NCBI GenBank assembly: GCA_964626495.1
Contig: CAZVFT010000043.1
Coordinates: 1-21,064 of the forward strand
DNA length: 21,064 nt
From: JACNLN01 sp964626495
GTDB lineage: Bacteria > Fidelibacterota > Marinisomatia > Marinisomatales > CAZVFT01
Reading direction: 5' to 3'
Position 1 is the stretch's first letter, and the number at the start of each line of letters is the position of its first letter. Below the pieces are notes generated by a model. The model made no database searches, was not told the origin of the DNA, and was given only the letters and a program-made list of their open reading frames with translations. Of the stretch, positions 16,462 to 21,064 are shown piece by piece. A program made the translations under genes and the position numbers.

Positions 16462-16960
16462 CCCCCCCCTTTTTTATGTAAAAGAGGTCGGGTTGTCCTG
16501 CAGCAGAACCAGAATAGAAATGTACGTCATATCTATTAAAGTCATGAGATTCAAGTGACTGCAATCTTTCTGAATAATGACCATTTACAAAAAGATATAC
16601 TCCCTCTCTTGGAGGTTCTTTTACTAAACCAAATGGTCTATCCAAAATTTTGGTTTTACCCTCAGGAGGAGGACTTAATCTAGTTTCATTGACAGAATAT
16701 CCCGGTTTGGTTGCTGTAATTGTGTAGTCATATTTAGGAGAAAGACCTTTCAACAGAAAGGTGCCCGTTTTATCTGTTTTCGTCTTCCTTGTCTCATATT
16801 TTTTGTCTTCTTCAATATCGGTTTTCATAGTGGCAACTACAGCTACATCCGATATTGGTTGTTCAGTAATTACATTCTCAACTTTACCTTTTATTTTTGA
16901 CCCTCCTGTACAACCAAAGGTCAAGAATAAAAAGACCATTAGAATACTTAATTTCTTCAT
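16439..16960 (-). CDS. Lipoprotein with carboxypeptidase-regulatory-like domain, frameshifted at its 3' end
   Basis: The 173-residue product begins with a signal peptide and lipobox (LTFGC, Cys17), so it is an exported lipoprotein. Residues 22 to about 95 (IKGKVENVITEQPISDVAVV through DKTGTFLLKGL and YTITATKPGY) form a carboxypeptidase-regulatory-like beta-sandwich, common in surface proteins of the FCB group. After KKGG (about 163-166) the frame runs through G8 into the unrelated tail VGKYSKF, while the neighbouring frame stays open for another 130 or so codons. A strong AAGGAGGC ribosome site precedes the ATG. The locus is AT-rich and framed by the inverted repeats at 15996 and 16979. The role is unknown; surface attachment or binding is plausible. 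Confidence 0.8.
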   Translation of the reverse strand: MKKLSILMVFLFLTFGCTGGSKIKGKVENVITEQPISDVAVVATMKTDIEEDKKYETRKTKTDKTGTFLLKGLSPKYDYTITATKPGYSVNETRLSPPPEGKTKILDRPFGLVKEPPREGVYLFVNGHYSERLQSLESHDFNRYDVHFYSGSAAGQPDLFYIKKGGVGKYSKF

Positions 16961-16978
16961 AACTATGCCTCCTTCTGT

Positions 16979-16997
16979 TATTTAAAAAAGCCTAACC
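16979..16997. repeat. Right arm of 19-bp inverted repeat
   Basis: TATTTAAAAAAGCCTAACC pairs with 15996-16014 (18 of 19). It lies immediately upstream of the ribosome site of the frameshifted lipoprotein gene. Confidence 0.65.
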
Positions 16998-17080
16998 CGT
17001 TTCTATACCGCACTTATGTGTGATAACACCACAATTAAGAGCGCTATACTGTATTTGAAAAATACATTTATTGAAAGTAA

Positions 17081-17112
17081 AAACCCGCCGGAGTTGTTGA
17101 CTCTGCGGGTTT
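17081..17112. terminator. Orphan bidirectional terminator-like hairpin
   Basis: AAACCCGC (17081-17088) pairs with GCGGGTTT (17105-17112), with an inner GAGT/ACTC extension. On the minus strand the stem runs directly into TTTTT; on the plus strand a looser T tract follows about ten bases later. The neighbouring genes diverge away from it, so no annotated transcript ends here. Confidence 0.6.
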
Positions 17113-17243
17113 AGCCGATTCTTTTTCTTTATACTCGTTAATCATTTATAAATCTGAGTATCATGGAGGTAGTCTGTAATTATCCTACAGGATGTTACAA
17201 ATAAATCGAATATTTAATCAAGGTAAAAATACAGTAATTGTTT

Positions 17244-17267
17244 TTCATTAATCAGTCAGGGACCTGA
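17244..17267. repeat. Dispersed intergenic repeat R1, copy 2
   Basis: The core TAATCAGTCAGGGACCTGA matches 12786-12809 at 21 of 24 positions across the whole unit. It is followed by CCTGTCC-type inverted motifs. Confidence 0.65.
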
Positions 17268-17509
17268 CCGAACCTGTCCTGCAATTAGCTGAAAGGACTT
17301 TTTGATGGAAGATCGCTAACAGGTGCAAAAGTGCCCTCTTGAGAGGGGTCTACCGAGCTTTCCCCGATATGATTGCTTCGTTTTCTATCGGGACAAAGGC
17401 GGGAGGGGGTGTGTTAGAAATACGCTTAACCAAACAAACATCATTTGAATGACACCACCGATACCAATCCACAAGTCATTTGAGCTCCTGACCGACAAGT
17501 CAGCAGCCG

Positions 17510-17523
17510 GACAAGACTGTCCA
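17510..17523. repeat. GGACA-AGAC-TGTCC hairpin
   Basis: This is a perfect 5-bp stem inside the spacer before proS, beside TGAC/GTCA arms and 20 bp before R2 copy 2. It is probably part of the same composite repeat. Confidence 0.45.
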
Positions 17524-17542
17524 CCCGCAGGATCATTCGGAC

Positions 17543-17559
17543 AATAATGTGTGATAAAC
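17543..17559. repeat. Dispersed 17-bp repeat R2, copy 2
   Basis: AATAATGTGTGATAAAC is identical to 13190-13206. It lies 79 bp before the proS start codon. Confidence 0.65.
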
Positions 17560-17637
17560 CAACATAATCATTGAATAAAGAGCAACCTCCACCTAAATTT
17601 TGCCACCTTGTGAAGTTTAACAAAATAGGAGAAAGTA

Positions 17638-19113
17638 ATGCCAAAAGGAGTTACACCAAAAAGTCAAGATTACAGAAAATGGTATACGGATGTGATTACT
17701 AAAGCTGAGCTGGCGGATTACGGTCCGGTAAAGGGGACAATGGTAATTCGACCATACGGATATGCCATCTGGGACACTGTTCGAGAAAGTTTTGATAAAC
17801 GGTTTAAAGAAACAGGGCATGTGAATGCTTATTTCCCTCTTTTTATTCCAAAATCGTTTTTGAGCAAGGAAGCCGAGCACGTCGAAGGATTTGCCAAAGA
17901 ATGTGCTGTTGTAACCCATCATCGTTTGATGGAAGGACCAAATCGTAGCGGACTAGTAGTTGATCCAGATTCCAGATTGGAGGAGGAAGTAATTGTTCGT
18001 CCTACATCAGAGACGGTTATCTGGGCTATGTACAAAAAGTGGATTCAATCCTATCGGGATCTTCCGCTTCTCATCAACCAGTGGGTCAATGTCGTTCGCT
18101 GGGAGATGCGAACACGACTTTTTCTGAGGACGACAGAGTTTCTCTGGCAGGAGGGACACACTGCTCATGCTACCTATGAGGAGGCTGAAAAAGAGGCTAG
18201 GTTAATTCTCGATATTTATCGGGAGGTAGTGGAAAATGTGATGGTGATTCCCGTGATCACGGGACTGAAATCTGAGGCAGAGAAGTTTGCCGGTGCAAAA
18301 CACACCTACTGCATTGAAGCAATGATGGGGGACAAACGGGCTCTTCAGGCAGGAACGTCCCACAACCTCGGGCAGAATTTTGCTAAAGCTTTTGATGTCA
18401 CATTCCAGACAGAGGATAATCGCCTGGAATACGTATATGCTTCGAGCTGGGGCGTGAGCACACGACTCGTTGGTGCCCTGGTGATGGTTCATGGCGATGA
18501 CAAGGGATTGCGCCTTCCCCCGGCTATTGCACCTCATCAGATTGTGGTCATTCCAATCGGAAAATCCTCTGACGAATTGAAAGGGGTTCTTGACTACATT
18601 AATCCTGTCCTGTCTGCTTTGAAAGATAATAACAGACGGGTTCATATTGACGATAGAACAACCGTCACAGCTGGTTTTAAATTTTACGACTGGGAGATGA
18701 AAGGTGTCCCACTCCGTCTTGAGGTAGGAAGCAGAGATATCAAAAATGGTGTAGCTCAACTGGTCCGCAGGGATACCGGTGAAAAAGTTCAGATTTCTAA
18801 GGAAAAGTTGGTTGAAGAAATAAATTATTTTCTGAAAGAAATCCAGACTTCACTTTATAAGCAAGCGCTTGACTTCCAGGAAGCCAATACATTTACTATG
18901 GACTCGTATGATGAGTTTAGAGAAATCATCGAGGGTAAGGGTGGATTTGTGAGGTGCGGCTGGGATGGCGATTCGGAAACGGAAGAACGCATCAAGGAAG
19001 ATACAAAAGCTACCATTCGGTGCATCCCCTTTGATGAGAACCCAGAAGGACTTAATTGTATTTACAGCGGTAATCCCGCCAAGCACGAAGTAATTTTCGC
19101 GAAGGCATATTAG
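17638..19113 (+). CDS. proS: Prolyl-tRNA synthetase, archaeal/eukaryal-like type
   Basis: ProS charges tRNA-Pro with proline. The 491-residue protein is the short class II type without the editing insertion of the E. coli-like form. It shows the motif 1 region (PYGYAIWDTVRESFD, 39-53), RPTSETVIW (121-129), motif 2 (RWEMRT...EFLWQEGHTAHAT, 154-179) and LQAGTSHNLGQNF. The anticodon-binding domain and a zinc-binding-like C-terminal domain follow, ending in a terminal tyrosine (FAKAY), typical of this type. Residue 161 is Leu in TRLFLRT, where the family usually has Pro. AGGAGA sits 8 nt before the ATG. It is the first gene of a plus-strand run with recO and a rhomboid gene. Confidence 0.97.
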   Translation: MPKGVTPKSQDYRKWYTDVITKAELADYGPVKGTMVIRPYGYAIWDTVRESFDKRFKETGHVNAYFPLFIPKSFLSKEAEHVEGFAKECAVVTHHRLMEGPNRSGLVVDPDSRLEEEVIVRPTSETVIWAMYKKWIQSYRDLPLLINQWVNVVRWEMRTRLFLRTTEFLWQEGHTAHATYEEAEKEARLILDIYREVVENVMVIPVITGLKSEAEKFAGAKHTYCIEAMMGDKRALQAGTSHNLGQNFAKAFDVTFQTEDNRLEYVYASSWGVSTRLVGALVMVHGDDKGLRLPPAIAPHQIVVIPIGKSSDELKGVLDYINPVLSALKDNNRRVHIDDRTTVTAGFKFYDWEMKGVPLRLEVGSRDIKNGVAQLVRRDTGEKVQISKEKLVEEINYFLKEIQTSLYKQALDFQEANTFTMDSYDEFREIIEGKGGFVRCGWDGDSETEERIKEDTKATIRCIPFDENPEGLNCIYSGNPAKHEVIFAKAY

Positions 19114-19245
19114 CCTGAAAAATTTGCCACAAATACCCTAAGGCACGAAGAAGTATTGATAATAATGAAGTTATCTCCACGGGAGGCCTTGTAAAGGTGG
19201 CGAATTATCCAAACTGAAAGGCTAAAGCCCGAAATCCGTTAAAAG
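19114..19245. other. proS-recO spacer with dispersed repeats
   Basis: It begins with a TTTGCCACAAATACCCTAAG stretch, of a kind I associate with dispersed intergenic repeats of FCB genomes, and ends with the inverted GGCTAAAGCC unit. No gene or terminator is evident, so proS and recO may be co-transcribed. Confidence 0.5.
19217..19243. repeat. GGCTAAAGCC repeat, inverted copy next to recO
   Basis: GGCTAAAGCC (19220-19229) followed by CGAAATCCGTTAAA is the reverse complement of the unit at 15757-15799. It ends two bases before the recO ATG and takes up the place where a ribosome site would be. Confidence 0.7.
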
Positions 19246-20022
19246 ATGCCCGTTGAAAAAACAGATGCCATTATCCTGAAAAGTTTTAAGTACGGAGATA
19301 CCAGCAAGATCGCCCGATGTTACACACGGGATTTTGGGAAAATTTCCATCATCGGGAAGGGAATTCGAAAAGGAAAAGCATTAAGAAGTGCCTATTTTGA
19401 TCCTTTAAGCTATCTATCACTTTTGTTTTATCACAATCCTAAACGGGAACTGCAAATTTTTTCAAAGGCGGAATTTAAGAAAATCTGGCATTCATTGCGA
19501 AGGGATGTGAAGAAGCTGTCTTATGGCTTTGCTGTTTTGGAACTTGTTGACCGTTCAGTAACAGGGGAAGAACCCCATGAGGAGCTCTACCAACTGCTGG
19601 TAGACATACTGCAATATATCAACGACAGTAACGGGAGAATAAACAAAGTTTTCTGGTTTTTTGAGATTCATCTCCTTTCTCTACTGGGATTTAGACCAAG
19701 ACTATCAGATTGTCCACACTGTCATAATGAATTAACGGAGGGTCAGTTTTCCGGGGAATATGGAGAACTTTTGTGTAATGATTGCTATGATAAGAACATC
19801 AAATGTTCACATTTTATTGTTAAAGATTCTGTCGTGTCACACAGAGCTATTGAGCTTCTAAAGAAGCTAAAAAGAGGAAATATTAAAGACCTTGAGGAGA
19901 TGAAATTACAGCCTGGCGATCGTAAACAGGTTGGAGGATTTTTAAATAACTATCTAAAATTTCACCTTGAGGGAATTCGCGATTTAAAGTCACTGCAGGT
20001 ATTAGAGAAGATAATATCTTGA
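19246..20022 (+). CDS. recO: DNA repair protein RecO
   Basis: RecO works with RecR to load RecA on SSB-coated single-stranded DNA in gap repair. The 258-residue length is normal. The N-terminal OB fold starts with VEKTDAIILKSFKYGDTSKI, the usual RecO opening, followed by GKISIIGKGIRKGKA. The C-terminal helical domain carries a four-cysteine zinc site: C156, C159, C177 and C180 (CPHC...CNDC). No Shine-Dalgarno sequence is visible because a repeat abuts the ATG. The start is still well supported by the family N-terminus. It is followed after 37 bp by the rhomboid gene. Confidence 0.95.
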   Translation: MPVEKTDAIILKSFKYGDTSKIARCYTRDFGKISIIGKGIRKGKALRSAYFDPLSYLSLLFYHNPKRELQIFSKAEFKKIWHSLRRDVKKLSYGFAVLELVDRSVTGEEPHEELYQLLVDILQYINDSNGRINKVFWFFEIHLLSLLGFRPRLSDCPHCHNELTEGQFSGEYGELLCNDCYDKNIKCSHFIVKDSVVSHRAIELLKKLKRGNIKDLEEMKLQPGDRKQVGGFLNNYLKFHLEGIRDLKSLQVLEKIIS

Positions 20023-20059
20023 ATTTTTCCAGTTTAACAATGTACCTTTAAATAAGACG

Positions 20060-20890
20060 ATGATATATCAATTTGGAAATTATAAGTCAGGACAGTATCC
20101 GCTAAGACCCCGGATTTTTACAGATGCCATAAAGCTGTTGATCATAACCAATGTTGTAGTTTTTGGTATTCTCTTTATTTCCGGTCAGGAGCGATTCTTA
20201 TTTCGTTTGTTCGGGATTGTCCCCCGATATTTCTGGAGAAGTCTTATGATCTGGCAGCCTGTGACTTACCTCTTCCTCCATGCGGGATTCTGGCATATTC
20301 TCATCAATATGTTCGTCCTATGGATGTTCGGCTCGGAACTGGAAATGGTTTGGGGGAAAAAATCGTTTCTGAAGTATTTTTTCCTCACGGGTGTCGGATC
20401 CGGTCTCGTTACCATTATATTTAATCTGAATTCCACCATACCAGTGGTGGGAGCCAGCGGAGCGGTGTATGGGATTTTGCTTGCCTATGGTCTTATGTTT
20501 CCCAATCGGTATGTCTATCTCTATTTCCTTTTTCCTATCCGGGTGAAATATTTCGTTATTATCATCGGTGCCATTGCGTTCTTTTCATCTTTTAATACCG
20601 GTACAAATATCAGTCACCTTACCCACCTTTCTGGAATGATTATCGGATTTGTGTATCTACGTTCAAACCTTCGATGGAAAACGGTTAAAAGTTTTCTTGT
20701 GCAACAGAAGGAAGATATTATCCGACGTTATTCCGATAAAAAAAAGGATGAAATGACGAACCTCAGAAAAAAGGTAGATATACTTCTGGATAAGATCAGT
20801 CAGGAAGGTTATGACAGCCTTACAGAGGAAGAACAAGAGTTCTTACAAAAGGCAAGTGAACGTCTTTCAAAAGATGACGATAGAGTTTGA
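20060..20890 (+). CDS. Rhomboid-family intramembrane serine protease
   Basis: This 276-residue inner-membrane protease cleaves transmembrane segments. About six membrane helices cover residues 25-200. The catalytic pattern is complete: HAGFWHILINMF with Asn83 as oxyanion helper, GASGAVYG (131-138) with nucleophile Ser133, and HLTHLSG (186-192) with His189 as the likely general base. The cytosolic tail (about 205-276) is charged and contains LLDKISQEGYDSLTEEEQEF, a segment I associate with rhomboids of the FCB group and of unknown role. No strong ribosome site is seen before the ATG. The substrate is unknown. It is the last gene of the proS-recO run. Confidence 0.93.
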   Translation: MIYQFGNYKSGQYPLRPRIFTDAIKLLIITNVVVFGILFISGQERFLFRLFGIVPRYFWRSLMIWQPVTYLFLHAGFWHILINMFVLWMFGSELEMVWGKKSFLKYFFLTGVGSGLVTIIFNLNSTIPVVGASGAVYGILLAYGLMFPNRYVYLYFLFPIRVKYFVIIIGAIAFFSSFNTGTNISHLTHLSGMIIGFVYLRSNLRWKTVKSFLVQQKEDIIRRYSDKKKDEMTNLRKKVDILLDKISQEGYDSLTEEEQEFLQKASERLSKDDDRV

Positions 20891-20899
20891 TCTCTACAA

Positions 20900-20955
20900 C
20901 ACCGTCACTGATCCCGTAACGGGTCGCCTGCCCGGCATTTGACGGGGTGACGGTG
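20900..20955. repeat. Branched palindromic element after the rhomboid gene
   Basis: Perfect 9-bp outer arms, CACCGTCAC (20900-20908) and GTGACGGTG (20947-20955), enclose CCCG-TAA-CGGG (20913-20923) and further GC-rich pairing. It lacks a T tract. It could act as a folded RNA end for the rhomboid transcript or be a dispersed repeat. Confidence 0.6.
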
Positions 20956-20967
20956 GGTAGGCTGTTC

Positions 20968-21030
20968 TACGTTTTACGTATTACATAATTACTCATCACG
21001 TATTACGTTTTACGCTTTACTTTTTACTTT
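20968..21030. repeat. Degenerate TTACG-type low-complexity tract
   Basis: Units such as ACGTTTTACG, ACGTATTACG and TTTACTTTTTACTTT repeat irregularly over about 60 bp. Similar tracts are common in intergenic DNA of FCB bacteria. No gene follows before the window ends. Confidence 0.55.
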
Positions 21031-21064
21031 CTATTAGGAAGTATTTCCGGTAGGTTTGTTTCAA

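Larger units (their letters stand above)
16961..17637. other. 677-bp repeat-rich spacer between divergent genes
   Basis: It contains the right arm of the inverted repeat (16979-16997), a GTATTT-GAA-AAATAC hairpin (17051-17065), a terminator-like hairpin (17081-17112), repeats R1 and R2, the palindrome CCCTCTTGAGAGGG (17334-17347), CCCGATA/TATCGGG arms (17363-17369 and 17386-17392) and GGACA-AGAC-TGTCC (17510-17523). A weak TTGAAT-17-TAAATT promoter candidate (17571-17599) precedes proS. I find no tRNA, and the short minus-strand frame 17441-17644 looks accidental. Confidence 0.55.

Noticed and set aside
17441..17644. 67-codon minus-strand open frame before proS
   Set aside because: It runs through repeats R2 and GGACA/TGTCC, overlaps the proS ribosome site and resembles no family.
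20900..20955. Rho-independent terminator of the rhomboid gene
   Set aside because: The stem is not followed by a T tract on the plus strand, so it is listed as a repeat.

Overview
The window is a bacterial chromosome fragment of moderate to low GC. It is dominated by a minus-strand hyp operon for maturation of [NiFe]-hydrogenase, preceded by nifJ, which encodes pyruvate:ferredoxin oxidoreductase. This points to an anaerobic or facultatively fermentative bacterium that handles hydrogen. Three features fit the FCB superphylum (Bacteroidetes, Ignavibacteria, Marinimicrobia and relatives): a rhomboid protease with a charged C-terminal tail of an FCB type, an archaeal/eukaryal-like prolyl-tRNA synthetase, and intergenic spacers full of short palindromic repeats. 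The phylum is inferred, not proven.

Layout. 104-1864 (minus): a His-rich metal transporter and hypE. 1924-4116: a module of an S41-peptidase-like lipoprotein and a REP-associated tyrosine transposase (RAYT), with ACTTTGCGGAAGT-type repeat arms at each of its three boundaries. 4117-9003 (minus): hypD, hypC, hypF, hypB, hypA. 9109-12672 (minus): nifJ. 12688-13236: repeat-rich spacer. 13237-15629 (minus): a SpoU-type RNA methyltransferase overlapping an amidohydrolase. 15996-16997: a lipoprotein gene split by a frameshift in a G8 tract, framed by a 19-bp inverted repeat. 16961-17637: repeat-rich spacer with an orphan terminator-like hairpin. 17638-20890 (plus): proS, recO, rhomboid protease. 20891-21064: structured and low-complexity spacer.

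How the genes work together. HypF and HypE make the CN ligands from carbamoyl phosphate. HypC and HypD carry and assemble the Fe(CN)2CO unit. HypA and HypB insert nickel, and the transporter next to hypE probably handles nickel. No hydrogenase structural gene or maturation endopeptidase lies in the window, so the client enzyme is encoded elsewhere. NifJ would supply reduced ferredoxin, a plausible electron source or partner for a hydrogenase.

Most notable: the S41-RAYT module splits hypD from hypE. The S41 gene has an in-frame TAA followed by 39 further family-like codons. The RAYT has a one-base frameshift whose removal gives a complete 187-residue protein. The lipoprotein at 16045-16960 is broken in a G8 run. 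Each lesion could be real decay, phase variation (G8) or a sequence error. I found no CRISPR array, tRNA, rRNA or prophage.
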